DNA of 64,000 bases from Anaerotruncus colihominis (GCA_025146135.1 CP102255.1:1240001-1304000); one strand, 5' to 3'; positions 51,717 through 60,981 are shown, counted from the first letter of the stretch. A program made the numbers and translations. Notes: generated from the sequence alone by a model not told the origin.

Positions 51717-52172
51717 ATGAATATCCTGCTTCCATGCCTGTATTCGTTTATAGGATGCATCGGTTACTGCCTTTCATTTAACATTCGTCCGCGCAAGCAA
51801 ATGCTGCTGCTTTCTTCAGCAGGCGGCGCGTTGGGCTGGTGCGTCTATCTGCTCTGCGGCGGTATAAAAAACGATATTATCCAGTCATTTTTTGCCATCA
51901 TAGTGGTTGCCGTCTATTCGGAAATTATGGCGCGCCTTTATAAAGCGCCCGCAACAGTATATCTGGTTGTGGGGCTGATCCCGCTTGTTCCGGGCGGCGG
52001 TATCTATTATACGATGGAGTATTGTATCAATGGCGATATGATGAATTTTATGAACACAGGCATCCATACCTTTGGAATTGCGGGTGCGCTGTCAATTGGC
52101 ATCCTGCTCGTTTCCGGCGGTGTACGCCTGCTTAATGTCGTCGGCCGCCTGCGCAGAGGCGACGTAAGGTAG
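51717..52172 (+). CDS. ThrE-family exporter, smaller subunit (DUF3815)
   Basis: A 151-residue membrane protein with about five helices. FNIRPRKQMLLLSSAGGALG and VGLIPLVPGGGIYYTMEYCI are typical of the C-terminal half of ThrE. GAGGAGG precedes the ATG, 12 bases after the partner gene. Splitting of ThrE in two genes is common in Firmicutes. Confidence 0.87.
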   Translation: MNILLPCLYSFIGCIGYCLSFNIRPRKQMLLLSSAGGALGWCVYLLCGGIKNDIIQSFFAIIVVAVYSEIMARLYKAPATVYLVVGLIPLVPGGGIYYTMEYCINGDMMNFMNTGIHTFGIAGALSIGILLVSGGVRLLNVVGRLRRGDVR

Positions 52173-52210
52173 ATGCGAAGCTTACTGATTGAACATTTAC
52201 AAAATTGAAT

Positions 52211-52265
52211 ATAAATACAAAGACAGGCTGAATTCAACTTGGATTCAGCCTGTCTTTGTATTTAT
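52211..52265. terminator. Long perfect hairpin, bidirectional terminator
   Basis: ATAAATACAAAGACAGGCTG continues to AAT and pairs base for base over 23 bp with its complement, around a 9-base loop. It ends the exporter operon on plus and the XRE gene on minus. Confidence 0.85.
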
Positions 52266-52275
52266 AAATATATGA

Positions 52276-52608
52276 TTATAGGTGTTGATCCAAAGATGTC
52301 TTTGTAGCTTTTAAAATATCTTCAATAATTTTGATTTGTAGAGTTGTACAGGCATTCAGAATTTGGATAATGGCATCTATAGATGCGCTTCGAACAAAGG
52401 TGCTCCTTTTATGGAGAAAATCATCGGTACATACATCCAGTGCATCGGCCAGGGCTACAAGAACTGGCAAACTCAGTTTTGTATTGCCAGTTTCAATATG
52501 GCTCATATGCGTGTTGGAGATGCCGACACGTTCTGCCAACGACTCTTGCGACAAGCCGTGTGCTTTCCTGATTTTTCGAATTCTTTGACCGATTTCATAA
52601 TAATCCAT
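52276..52608 (-). CDS. Small XRE-family HTH regulator
   Basis: A 110-residue protein: HTH residues 8-62 (IRKIRKAHGLSQESLAERVG, ISNTHMSHIETGNTKLSLPV), then a short helical tail. It is divergent from the methyltransferase gene and shares an AT-rich control region with it. Autoregulation and control of the methyltransferase are plausible. Confidence 0.85.
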   Translation of the reverse strand: MDYYEIGQRIRKIRKAHGLSQESLAERVGISNTHMSHIETGNTKLSLPVLVALADALDVCTDDFLHKRSTFVRSASIDAIIQILNACTTLQIKIIEDILKATKTSLDQHL

Positions 52609-52784
52609 AAAATCACCTGCCTATATAGTTTAACCTATACTTGAATTATATAGGCGATTATGTTAATATAAAATAAACTGTATAGGCTATTTTATGCCTA
52701 TGAAATTAAAAATATAATGTATAGACAACAGTTTTCTCAGAAAATGGTTGTTTACATGGATTACTTTATTAAGGCGGTGTCCTA

Positions 52785-53672
52785 ATGAACTTCCGAATTA
52801 AATGCATAATGCAAACGATCTTTAGTATGTTGCCCAATAGCGAACAGATGAACTATATTGCACAGAAATATATTTCGAGAAACCTGCCTCCTTCAAGGCA
52901 GATGTATCATTCCAAATTTGTCCAAGCCATGGAACATCATAAAAGCTTTGTTGCTCATAAATCAGTAGATAATGCGATCGTTTATGAAATTGAATGTGGT
53001 TGGCATTTGGCAATGGCGTTGGTTTTCAGCACATTAGGATATAATCGGATCAAGGCATTGGATGTAAATGACCATATTCGATCTGAGTTAGTCAATACAA
53101 TTGTTCGCTATCTGCGGGAAGATGGTAAAATCTCAGTATCAACTATAGATATTAAAAAAAACAAAATGAAAGGTATGCTGGAAGATGAATTCCGAATTGA
53201 TCTTTTGATACCGGGTGATTCTACTCAGACAGGGATGGATGATCAATCAGTTGACTTCATTTATTCTCAGGAAGTATTTGAGCATATCGAACCAGTGTTA
53301 TTGACGCCGATTATGAATGAATGCCATCGTGTATTAAAAGACGATGGCCTTATATCTTTTTATATTAACTATGCTGATCATTACTGCAGTATCGATAAAA
53401 AGATCACTCCTTATAATTTTTTACGATATGATGATAAAAAATGGAAAAAATATAATCCTTGTTTACATTATGTCAATCGCCTCCGACACAAAGATTTTTT
53501 GAAAATATTTCAGGAAGCAGGATTTAAAGTTGTGGAAGAAACTGTATATCGTCCAAATGGCTGGGAACAAATGCTAAAAAAATTTCCGCTTTCTGAAAAG
53601 TTTAGCGATATATATACCTTGGACGAGATCAGCATTACTTCAGCCAGAATTATTTTGCAAAAACGATTATAA
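52785..53672 (+). CDS. Class I SAM-dependent methyltransferase
   Basis: A 295-residue protein. The SAM-binding fold shows YEIECGWHLAMALVFSTLGY (motif I, degenerate glycine loop), IKALDVNDH (acidic loop), VDFIYSQEVFEHIEPVLLTP and a following strand DDGLISFYINYADH. The Gly-poor motif I is unusual. Composition is much more AT-rich than its neighbours, a sign of transfer. The substrate is unknown; a sugar, lipid or small-molecule methyltransferase is possible. Confidence 0.8.
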   Translation: MNFRIKCIMQTIFSMLPNSEQMNYIAQKYISRNLPPSRQMYHSKFVQAMEHHKSFVAHKSVDNAIVYEIECGWHLAMALVFSTLGYNRIKALDVNDHIRSELVNTIVRYLREDGKISVSTIDIKKNKMKGMLEDEFRIDLLIPGDSTQTGMDDQSVDFIYSQEVFEHIEPVLLTPIMNECHRVLKDDGLISFYINYADHYCSIDKKITPYNFLRYDDKKWKKYNPCLHYVNRLRHKDFLKIFQEAGFKVVEETVYRPNGWEQMLKKFPLSEKFSDIYTLDEISITSARIILQKRL

Positions 53673-53729
53673 ACAATGTTTCCATAAGAGAAGTCAAAAT
53701 GGGTGGTATTTATACATATTGTATTATAA

Positions 53730-53766
53730 AATAAAATCCCGTTGTCCTTTGCAGACAGCAGGATTT
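53730..53766. terminator. Terminator after the methyltransferase gene
   Basis: AAAATCC/GGATTT with GTTGTC/GACAGC forms a stem with single-base bulges around a 7-base loop and flanking A/T runs. Confidence 0.6.
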
Positions 53767-53790
53767 ATTTATATTGCTGTGTGTGGATTT

Positions 53791-54636
53791 TCAAGAGAGT
53801 GCCGGACTAGTCGGCCCCTTCAGCGCGGCCGCTTCCTCTGCGCGCAGGACACCTGTTTCATAGTCAAGCTCAGGCATATTTGCCCAGAAACGCTTGGCCA
53901 TATGCGTCATACGACACTTGGGATTATAGCGGCCTTCGACGGCAATGGATCGGTAGTAATGCCGCCACAGGTCGCGAAAACGGCGCTCGGTGTCGTCAGC
54001 GGGAGGTAAGGTCAGATCGTCCACCGGACGGATGACCGACGCATACGGGCGGTAAAAAAGTGCAAGCCCATGTGTGCGGTCAAAGATCATAAAGGTTTCC
54101 TCGGGAAAGCGCGCGGAAAAATGTGCGCCCATCTCGGCGAGTACGATGGACTTTGGATCGATCACGCAGACAAGCGCGCCGCCAAAATCTGAAAAACGAG
54201 CAAATTCGATCAGCAGATGCGCTTCATTGCGCTGCGCGCGCACAAGGCGAAAAAGCGCCGCCGTGCTGTGCTCTGACAGCAGGTCCGTGACAGCGGAGCC
54301 ATATTGGTATGCAGCGCGGATAAAATCGAATATGACGCGTTCGCGCCCGGCGGCGCAGGAATTCCAGCCGTCGCGTATCCAGCCGCATACCTCGCCGCCC
54401 ATGCGCACGAGCGAACGCCAGACGCGGTCGGCGTGCGCCGGGACGGCTGCGATATCACGTATTGGAAAAAGCGTCGCGGCGTCCGGTTCCAATAGTTCGG
54501 CGGGCCATTCGCGGCGCGTGTAGCTTTCAAAGACGCAGCAGAGCAGCCCTTCAAAGCTGCCGTCGCTGCGGTATGCGGGACCCTGGACAAACGGCGGACG
54601 CGAACTGCCGTTTTTTACAGTTGACCGGTCAGGCAT
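53791..54636 (-). CDS. DUF4130-type putative DNA repair protein (TIGR03915-like)
   Basis: A 281-residue protein. GPAYRSDGSFEGLLCCVFES near the N-terminus and the C-terminal RRFRDLWRHYYRSIAVEGRY, NPKCRMTHMAKRFWANMPEL are the family signature. It is nearly always encoded next to the radical SAM protein found here; the pair is thought to act in DNA repair or modification. It overlaps the end of that gene by 22 bases, so both are made together. Confidence 0.9.
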   Translation of the reverse strand: MPDRSTVKNGSSRPPFVQGPAYRSDGSFEGLLCCVFESYTRREWPAELLEPDAATLFPIRDIAAVPAHADRVWRSLVRMGGEVCGWIRDGWNSCAAGRERVIFDFIRAAYQYGSAVTDLLSEHSTAALFRLVRAQRNEAHLLIEFARFSDFGGALVCVIDPKSIVLAEMGAHFSARFPEETFMIFDRTHGLALFYRPYASVIRPVDDLTLPPADDTERRFRDLWRHYYRSIAVEGRYNPKCRMTHMAKRFWANMPELDYETGVLRAEEAAALKGPTSPALS

Positions 54637-55925
54637 TGGGCCACCTCCGTTCGGCTGGGAACGCGGTCGAACAGGGAAAGCTGTTCCGGAGCATCGCCGG
54701 GAAGGGCGGCCAGCTCATAATCGCGCTCTGAGATCAGCGCGCGCAGCGCGCTGTCCGGTGTAATTTTGACGCCGGCGGCCGCGCGTCCTTTGCATAAAAG
54801 AAAATATTGCGCGCGTTTGAGAACGACGCCGATGCGGCGCAGGCCGTCGAAATCGAGGCTTGTTCGGCGCCGCGCCGCGACGATGCGCTGCGCGCTTTTG
54901 ACGCCGATACCCGGCACGCGCAGCAGCAGCTCGTACGGCGCGGTATTGACCTCAACAGGGAATTGCTCCATATGGTTCAGCGCCCAGTTGCATTTGGGAT
55001 CGATCAGAGGGTTGAAGCTCTGATGCGTTTCATCAAGCAGTTCCGAGGCTTCAAAGCCATAAAAACGCAGGAGCCAGTCGGCCTGATAAAGCCGGTGCTC
55101 GCGCAGCAAAGGCGGCTTGGTATCGATGGAAGGCAGCAGCGAATCTGACTGCACCGGCATATAGGCGGAGAAAAAAACACGCTTGAGCGCATATTTTCGA
55201 TAGAGGCTCTGTGTCAGCCGCAAAATCTGAAAATCCGTGTCCGGCGTCGCGCCGATGATCATCTGAGTGCTTTGTCCGGCCGGTGCGAAACGCGGCGCGC
55301 TTTGATAACGGACAAGCTCGGCCGAGCTTTCCGCGATTGCGCTGCGGATAAAGCCCATGGGCCTGAGAATGGAATTTTTTGTTTTGTCAGGTGCGAGCTT
55401 TTCTAGGCTTTGATGGCTTGGAAGCTCAATGTTGACGCTCATGCGGTCGGCGAGCAGGCCGAGCCTGCGGATGAGCGCGTCGTCCGCGCCGGGAATGGCC
55501 TTGACATGTATATAGCCGCCGAACCGGTATTCGCCGCGCAGCAGCGAGAGCGTTTCAATCAGCCGTTCACAGGTATAGTCGGGATTTTTGAGGATACCGG
55601 ACGAAAGGAACAGCCCTTCAATATAGTTGCGGCGGTAGAACTGGATCGTCAGCTGTGCAAGCTCACGAGGGGAAAAAGCGGCCCTGCGCGTATCATTGCT
55701 GCGCCGGTTCACACAGTATTTGCAGTCATAAATACATGCGTTTGTCATGAGGACCTTCAGCAGTGAAATACAGCGCCCATCCGCTGCAAAGCTGTGGCAG
55801 AGTCCGGCCGTGACACAGCTTCCAATACCGCCGCGCGGCGCGGCGCGCGATACGCCGGACGATGTGCAGGCCGCGTCGTATTTGGCCGCGTCCGACAGGA
55901 TCTCCAGCTTCTCCATCAGGTCCAC
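54615..55925 (-). CDS. Radical SAM putative DNA modification/repair protein (TIGR03916-like)
   Basis: A 436-residue radical SAM enzyme. The iron-sulfur motif is CIYDCKYCVNRRSND (CxxxCxxC, about residue 65). A C-terminal helix-hairpin-helix, ELLLRVPGIGVKSAQRIVAA, should bind DNA. The YxxPxxxxxL-like and QMIIGATPDTDFQIL blocks fit the family. Partner gene DUF4130 lies directly downstream. The reaction is not established. Confidence 0.92.
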   Translation of the reverse strand: MDLMEKLEILSDAAKYDAACTSSGVSRAAPRGGIGSCVTAGLCHSFAADGRCISLLKVLMTNACIYDCKYCVNRRSNDTRRAAFSPRELAQLTIQFYRRNYIEGLFLSSGILKNPDYTCERLIETLSLLRGEYRFGGYIHVKAIPGADDALIRRLGLLADRMSVNIELPSHQSLEKLAPDKTKNSILRPMGFIRSAIAESSAELVRYQSAPRFAPAGQSTQMIIGATPDTDFQILRLTQSLYRKYALKRVFFSAYMPVQSDSLLPSIDTKPPLLREHRLYQADWLLRFYGFEASELLDETHQSFNPLIDPKCNWALNHMEQFPVEVNTAPYELLLRVPGIGVKSAQRIVAARRRTSLDFDGLRRIGVVLKRAQYFLLCKGRAAAGVKITPDSALRALISERDYELAALPGDAPEQLSLFDRVPSRTEVAQCLTGQL

Positions 55926-56073
55926 ATGTATGCCTCCCTTTGTAGAACATATGTTCTTTTTTCAGGATATCATGGAGCACGGTTCTTGTCAAGCCTGTAC
56001 CGGCGGCTGTTTTTTCTGTGCCAAAATGATACAATTGGTTTACAGCGCGAAAATTTGGTAATATAATAGTAAA

Positions 56074-56311
56074 TTAGGATTGTATGCCGGGAAAAGCCAG
56101 CCCAAATGGCGGCTTTCAGGCTGGTGGCTGTTTGAAAAATCAGAATTCGCGTCTTTTTCTACAAACAGCGGCGAATGCTGTGTTAAAAAGCCTCGGAATC
56201 CGAAAGGATTCCTGCGTTTTTTGCCTTGTATTCGCCTGCTGTTTGCGAAAAATCCGGCAATTCCTGTATTTTTTAAACAAGCTCCAAAGACAATAAAAAG
56301 GGGTTAAGGAC
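56074..56311 (+). promoter_or_regulatory. Structured leader of the dipeptidase gene with intrinsic terminator
   Basis: About 238 bases without a supported gene. GCCAGCC/GGCTGGTGGC (about 56093-56130) forms a first hairpin. At 56185-56222 GGAATCC-GAAA-GGATTCC extended by AAAAAGC/GCGTTTTTT forms an intrinsic terminator. The terminator lies 90 bases before the gene, so expression may be controlled by attenuation. No known riboswitch class is recognised. Confidence 0.55.
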
Positions 56312-57577
56312 ATGAAGCAGTATCAAATTGACAAGGAACAATTTATCAGTGATCTTCAAGGGTTGCTGCGCATTAAAAGCGTCCGCTTCGACTGTGGGCC
56401 TGAAACAGAAAAGGCGCCGCTTGGACAGGGCATCTATGACGCGATCGAATATATGCTGGAGCTTGGGCGCAGGTTTGGATTCCGCACAAAAAATGTGGAC
56501 GGCTACTGCGGCTGGATTGAAATGGGCGAGGGCGACCGTATGGTCGGCATCATCGCGCATGTCGATACCGTTCCCGTGGAATCCGAGGGATGGATCGCGC
56601 CGCCGTTTGACGGCACGGTGATCGACGGCCGTATCTATGGGCGCGGCACCTCCGACGACAAGGGGCCGGCCATGGTTGCACTTTATGCTATGAAGGCTGT
56701 CGCGGACAGCGGCGTTAAGCTCGATAAGCGTGTGCGCCTGATCCTCGGCGGCGATGAGGAGGCCGGGGAGTGGAGCTGCATGAAGCGGTACCGCCAGACA
56801 GAGGAGCTGCCCTCCTGCGCGTTTACACCCGACGCGGAGTACCCAACGACATACGCTGAAAAAGGGATTCTCCATGTGCGTATTTCGGCGGCGCTTGACG
56901 CGCAGGTCAAGCCAATTAGCCTGATCTGTGAAAACGCATACAATGTCGTGCCGGCGTTTGCAAGCGCGGTAGTCGACGGCGTTCAATATGAGGCGCAGGG
57001 CAAAGCAGCGCATGCCATGGCGCCTGAGCTTGGTGTGAACGCGCTTCTGGGGCTGTGCGGCCAGCTTCGTGAAAAAGGAGTTGACCATCCGTTTATCAAG
57101 CTTTGCGGGATAGCGAATGCGGAAGGCTTCGGGATCGCATTTTCGGATGAACCGTCGGGGAAACTGACGATCAATCCGTCGATTGCCAAAGTGGATGCGC
57201 AGTCGGCCGAGCTTCGCTGCGATATCCGCATTCCCGTCACATTTACAGATAAGCAGGTTGTCGAGGCGATCGCAGAGAAGGTCGCGCCGCTTGGATTCAC
57301 GGTGGAAAACGAGTATTTCCAGCCGCCGCTTTATGTAGAAAAGGATTCGCCGCTTGTTGCGACGCTTCAGCGCGTATACCGGGACTGCACAGGCCGCGAG
57401 GACGAGCCTGTATCAACTGGCGGCGGCACCTATGCGCGCGCGTTTGAAAACGCGGTGGCGTTCGGCGCGCTTTTTCCGGACGAGGAAGTCACTTATCATA
57501 AGACAAATGAAAATTGGAACGTCGAAAATATTTGGAAAAATCACCAAATTATTTCGAATGCAATTGTCGCGCTTTAA
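56312..57577 (+). CDS. Sapep/PepV-type metal-dependent dipeptidase
   Basis: A 421-residue M20-family peptidase. Metal ligands lie in GIIAHVDTVPVESEGW, GRGTSDDKGPAMVALYAMK, LILGGDEEAGEWSCMKRY and CAFTPDAEYPTTYAEKGIL; the last His lies in VTYHKTNENW. The general-base Glu is in the GGDEEAG motif. It hydrolyses dipeptides in the cytoplasm, and the following oligopeptide transporter makes a peptide-utilisation unit. Confidence 0.93.
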   Translation: MKQYQIDKEQFISDLQGLLRIKSVRFDCGPETEKAPLGQGIYDAIEYMLELGRRFGFRTKNVDGYCGWIEMGEGDRMVGIIAHVDTVPVESEGWIAPPFDGTVIDGRIYGRGTSDDKGPAMVALYAMKAVADSGVKLDKRVRLILGGDEEAGEWSCMKRYRQTEELPSCAFTPDAEYPTTYAEKGILHVRISAALDAQVKPISLICENAYNVVPAFASAVVDGVQYEAQGKAAHAMAPELGVNALLGLCGQLREKGVDHPFIKLCGIANAEGFGIAFSDEPSGKLTINPSIAKVDAQSAELRCDIRIPVTFTDKQVVEAIAEKVAPLGFTVENEYFQPPLYVEKDSPLVATLQRVYRDCTGREDEPVSTGGGTYARAFENAVAFGALFPDEEVTYHKTNENWNVENIWKNHQIISNAIVAL

Positions 57578-57690
57578 CAATGTTTTTGTTTATTTCGCTA
57601 ATGCATTGCTGCAATGCTGCGCAATTCCTACAGAAAAATTCCGAATAATCATACTTTTCCGACAAAAATGGATATTTTATTCCAATTGCG

Positions 57691-57719
57691 TTGGAAGTTA
57701 CGGAAAATTGTGGTATACT
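57691..57719 (+). promoter_or_regulatory. Promoter of the OPT transporter gene
   Basis: TTGGAA (57691-57696), 17 bases, TATACT (57714-57719). It lies 117 bases before the chosen start, so the transporter can be expressed apart from the dipeptidase. Confidence 0.65.
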
Positions 57720-57835
57720 GTTACCGTTGCAAATACAACTGACCTTGGGCAGCGGTACGGGGAAGCGCCGTCTTGGGTTATGTTGGCGCTGTATGCGGCG
57801 TGCAAAAGGGAAAAGAAAAAGGAAGTGGTTGTTTA

Positions 57836-59764
57836 ATGGAGGAGAAGTCCAGCTTCAAGCCGTTCATACCGGCGGAGAAAATTGTTCCCGAATTTACGGC
57901 GACATCGATTGTAATCGGTGTGATTCTGGCTGTGCTGTTCGGCGGCGCAAACGCCTATCTGGGCCTGCGTGTCGGTATGACGGTTTCAGCCTCGATTCCC
58001 GCGGCTGTTATCTCAATGGGAATTATCCGCGTCATTCTGCACCGCGAATCGATTCTGGAAAATAATATGGTTCAAACGATCGGTTCCGCCGGTGAATCGG
58101 TCGCGGCGGGCGCGATTTTTACATTGCCCGCCATGTTCATGTGGATGAAGGAATGGGGACAGGGCGCGCCCTCCCTCATTGAGATCGCTTTGATCGCTCT
58201 TTGCGGCGGCGTCCTCGGCGTTTTGTTTATGGTGCCGCTGCGTTCGGCGCTGATTGTAAAGGAGCACGGCGTGCTTCCCTATCCGGAAGGAACCGCCTGC
58301 GCCGAAGTACTGCTTGCCGGTGAAGAAGGCGGCGCCAAAGCCGGCACCGTGTTTGCCGGCTTGGGAATTGCCGCGCTGTATAAGTTCATTGCGGACGGGC
58401 TGAAGATCTTCCCGAGCGAGGTACACTATGAAGTGACCGCATATAAAGGCTCCGGCATCGGCATGGATATCCTGCCCGCACTGGCTGGCGTTGGTTATAT
58501 CTGCGGACCGCGTATTTCGTCCTACATGCTGGCAGGCGGCGTTACAAGCTGGTTTGTGCTCATGCCGCTGATCGCTCTGTTTGGCATTGATACTGTTCTG
58601 TTCCCTGGAGCCGTGCCGATTGCCGAGATGGATTCTTTCGCCATTTGGACAAATTATATCAAATACATCGGCGCCGGTGCGGTTGCCGCGGGCGGCATTA
58701 TGAGCCTGATCAAATCCCTGCCGCTGATTGTGCGCACCTTTGCACAGGCCATGGGCAGTTATCGCAACAAGAATGAATCCAGCGGGCTTCGGACGGAACA
58801 GGATATGAATATGGGGATTATTCTGATTCTGATCGTTATTACGATTGTATTCATCTGGCTGTTTCCGCCGATTCCGGTCACATTGATCGGCGCGGCCTGT
58901 ATCGCGATCTTTGGTTTCTTTTTTGCAACGGTATCGTCACGGCTTGTTGGCTTGGTCGGCTCATCCAACAATCCGGTTTCCGGCATGGCGATCGCCACGC
59001 TTCTCATTTCAACCATCCTGCTCAAATCGACAGGATCGTCCGGCCAGAGCGGTATGATGGGCGCAATCGCGATTGGTTCTGTCATCTGCATCATCGCGGC
59101 CATCGCGGGCGATACGTCTCAGGATCTCAAAACCGGCTACATTGTCGGCGCCACGCCGCGCAAGCAGCAGTACGGCGAGCTGGTCGGCGTTGTCGCCTCT
59201 GCGATTGCAATCGGCGGCGTGCTCTATCTGCTTGACAGTGCATGGGGCTATGGTTCTACGATGCTGCCCGCGCCGCAGGCCATGCTGATGAAGATGGTTG
59301 TTGAGGGCGTTATGGAGGGCAATCTGCCTTGGACACTTGTCTTTGTAGGCGTTGGTATCGGCATCGCTGTTGAAATCCTTGGAATTCCCGTACTGCCGTT
59401 TGCAGTCGGCCTTTATTTGCCGATCCACTTGTCCACACCGATCATGGTCGGCGGCCTGATCCGTCTCTGGTTCGAGAAGCGTAAGTTTAAAAGCGAAAAG
59501 GCGCGTAAAGCGACGATCGATTCGGGCGTTTTGTATATGTCCGGCATGATCGCGGGCGAGGGGCTTGTCGGTATCCTGCTGGCGGTATTTGCGGTCATCC
59601 CTGTAAAGAAGCTTATGGATGGCACGACGATTAACTTGGGCAATGTAATCGATCTTTCTGCGCGCGGTATTTCAATTGGACAGATTGGCGGTTTGGTCGT
59701 CTTTGCGCTGCTTCTGCTCACGGTTCTCAAGTTTACGCTCTGGCGCAAATCCGAGGAAAAATAA
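57836..59764 (+). CDS. OPT-family oligopeptide transporter
   Basis: About 642 residues starting MEEKSSFKPFIPAEKIVPEF, with AAGGAAG upstream; an upstream in-frame start 63 bases earlier lacks a site. About 14-16 membrane segments. NAYLGLRVGMTVSASIPAAV, IGSAGESVAAGAIFTLPAMF, PYPEGTACAEVLLAG and AGDTSQDLKTGYIVGATPRK are signatures of the bacterial OPT branch. It should import small peptides by proton coupling. Confidence 0.93.
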   Translation: MEEKSSFKPFIPAEKIVPEFTATSIVIGVILAVLFGGANAYLGLRVGMTVSASIPAAVISMGIIRVILHRESILENNMVQTIGSAGESVAAGAIFTLPAMFMWMKEWGQGAPSLIEIALIALCGGVLGVLFMVPLRSALIVKEHGVLPYPEGTACAEVLLAGEEGGAKAGTVFAGLGIAALYKFIADGLKIFPSEVHYEVTAYKGSGIGMDILPALAGVGYICGPRISSYMLAGGVTSWFVLMPLIALFGIDTVLFPGAVPIAEMDSFAIWTNYIKYIGAGAVAAGGIMSLIKSLPLIVRTFAQAMGSYRNKNESSGLRTEQDMNMGIILILIVITIVFIWLFPPIPVTLIGAACIAIFGFFFATVSSRLVGLVGSSNNPVSGMAIATLLISTILLKSTGSSGQSGMMGAIAIGSVICIIAAIAGDTSQDLKTGYIVGATPRKQQYGELVGVVASAIAIGGVLYLLDSAWGYGSTMLPAPQAMLMKMVVEGVMEGNLPWTLVFVGVGIGIAVEILGIPVLPFAVGLYLPIHLSTPIMVGGLIRLWFEKRKFKSEKARKATIDSGVLYMSGMIAGEGLVGILLAVFAVIPVKKLMDGTTINLGNVIDLSARGISIGQIGGLVVFALLLLTVLKFTLWRKSEEK

Positions 59765-59786
59765 GAAAATGCAATAGACGTCAGGA

Positions 59787-59815
59787 CGGACGCCGGGTCT
59801 GGGACCCGGCGTCCG
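59787..59815 (+). terminator. Terminator after the OPT gene
   Basis: CGGACGCCGGGTC and its complement GACCCGGCGTCCG form a perfect 13-bp stem with a 3-base loop, followed by CTTTC. Confidence 0.7.
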
Positions 59816-59836
59816 CTTTCAGTGGAGGTGGAGCGA

Positions 59837-60208
59837 TTGACAAAGAAAACAAGACGAATGACAAAAAATTATCTGGATTATATCCCGGTCAAAAATCCGG
59901 ATATGCCCTGGCGGCAATCCGACAGCGGGATTGTGACGGTGACGGTTACAAATACTGGTTTTTACAATTGGATCGCACAGAAATTTTTCCACAGGCCGCG
60001 ACAGAGCTACATCGATCTGGATCAATATGGCAGCTTTGTCTGGCTGTTGATTGACGGCGAACGCAGTGTGTTTGATATTTCCGGGGAAGTGGGGCTGCAA
60101 TTTGGGAAAAAGGCAGATCCGCTGCTTGACCGGCTGGTAAAGTTTTTTGAAATTCTGAAGGGGCATGGCTTTATCTCCTGGAAGGAAGGTGCGCATGAGC
60201 ACGTTTGA
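59837..60208 (+). CDS. Orphan PqqD-like protein
   Basis: About 123 residues; TTG at 59837 is favoured by GGAGGTGG just before it, with ATG at 59858 as the alternative. A PqqD-like winged helix is visible: YIDLDQYGSFVWLLIDGERS, VFDISGEVGLQFGKKADPLL and VKFFEILKGHGFISWK. PqqD proteins deliver precursor peptides to radical SAM enzymes in RiPP synthesis, but no such enzyme or peptide is nearby. It overlaps the next gene by 14 bases. Confidence 0.8.
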   Translation: MTKKTRRMTKNYLDYIPVKNPDMPWRQSDSGIVTVTVTNTGFYNWIAQKFFHRPRQSYIDLDQYGSFVWLLIDGERSVFDISGEVGLQFGKKADPLLDRLVKFFEILKGHGFISWKEGAHEHV

Positions 60209-60551
60209 AATCATTCTTTGGGTGCTTGCGTTTGCGGTTGTAACCATGATCATCTATGGATGGGGCCTTGTCAAAAGCAGCCGCCAGCAGGACGATTTGC
60301 TTGCAATACTTTATCGTAAAGGGGAGGCCGCGATCCGCAGGGCGCTTAAAAAAAAAGGTCCCATGACGCGCGCACAGCTTGAGGAGGGGCTTGCCGGCAT
60401 CCGTGCCTCCCTGTTTTATACGAAAAACCGTGCGGTGGTCCGTGATGCGCATACATTTGCCGGACAACTGCTTGAGTCAATGACGCAAAGAGGCGAATTG
60501 CTTCTGGACAATGGAACATACCGGCTCAACCCGGATAGAAAAAAGCGGTGA
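60195..60551 (+). CDS. Membrane-anchored protein paired with the PqqD-like protein
   Basis: A 118-residue protein starting MSTFEIILWVLAFAVVTMII (one transmembrane helix), then a cytoplasmic winged-helix-like part (KKKGPMTRAQLEEGLAGIRA; QLLESMTQRGELLLDNGTYR). GGAAGGTG precedes the ATG. The overlap with the PqqD-like gene implies joint function. No family is recognised. Confidence 0.65.
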   Translation: MSTFEIILWVLAFAVVTMIIYGWGLVKSSRQQDDLLAILYRKGEAAIRRALKKKGPMTRAQLEEGLAGIRASLFYTKNRAVVRDAHTFAGQLLESMTQRGELLLDNGTYRLNPDRKKR

Positions 60552-60578
60552 GAAACAGTTGGTTTCTCACCGCTTTTT
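60540..60578. terminator. Bidirectional terminator
   Basis: AAAAAGCGGTGAGAAAC and its complement GTTTCTCACCGCTTTTT form a perfect 17-bp stem with a 5-base loop between convergent genes. Confidence 0.9.
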
Positions 60579-60582
60579 AAGA

Positions 60583-60951
60583 TTATGCAATTCTCTGCGC
60601 CAGCAGCTTGCCGATCAGCACACCCAGAACACAAAGCAGAACGCTGATGCATGCATACAAAATACCAAGGGCGGGACGCTTTTGCTCGAACAGCGTCACA
60701 GTTTCCAGCGAAAAGGTGGAGAAGGTTGTAAAACCGCCGCAAACACCTGTTTTTAAAAACAAAATAAGTCCGAAGGGGATGTTCGGTTGATGTTCCGCCA
60801 AGCCGGTAACGAAACCGATAACGACCGCGCCAAACAGATTGATCAACAGTGTGGCGACAGGAAAGGGGCCTGGAAACGGAATCAAGCTGAACAGATACCG
60901 GCAGATCGCTCCAAGCGCTCCTCCGGCGCCAACCGCCAAACAGGTCTGCAT
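60583..60951 (-). CDS. crcB: Fluoride exporter FluC/CrcB
   Basis: A 122-residue four-helix protein. VGAGGALGAICRYLFSLIPF, TLLINLFGAVVIGF and the signature GGFTTFSTFSLETV with pore Phe residues are present. It works as a dual-topology dimer exporting fluoride. A single gene with its own promoter (60982-61010) and a short leader; no fluoride riboswitch fits in the leader. Confidence 0.93.
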   Translation of the reverse strand: MQTCLAVGAGGALGAICRYLFSLIPFPGPFPVATLLINLFGAVVIGFVTGLAEHQPNIPFGLILFLKTGVCGGFTTFSTFSLETVTLFEQKRPALGILYACISVLLCVLGVLIGKLLAQRIA

Positions 60952-60981
60952 ATCCGTTCCTCCCTAAAAATAATTTCTTTT

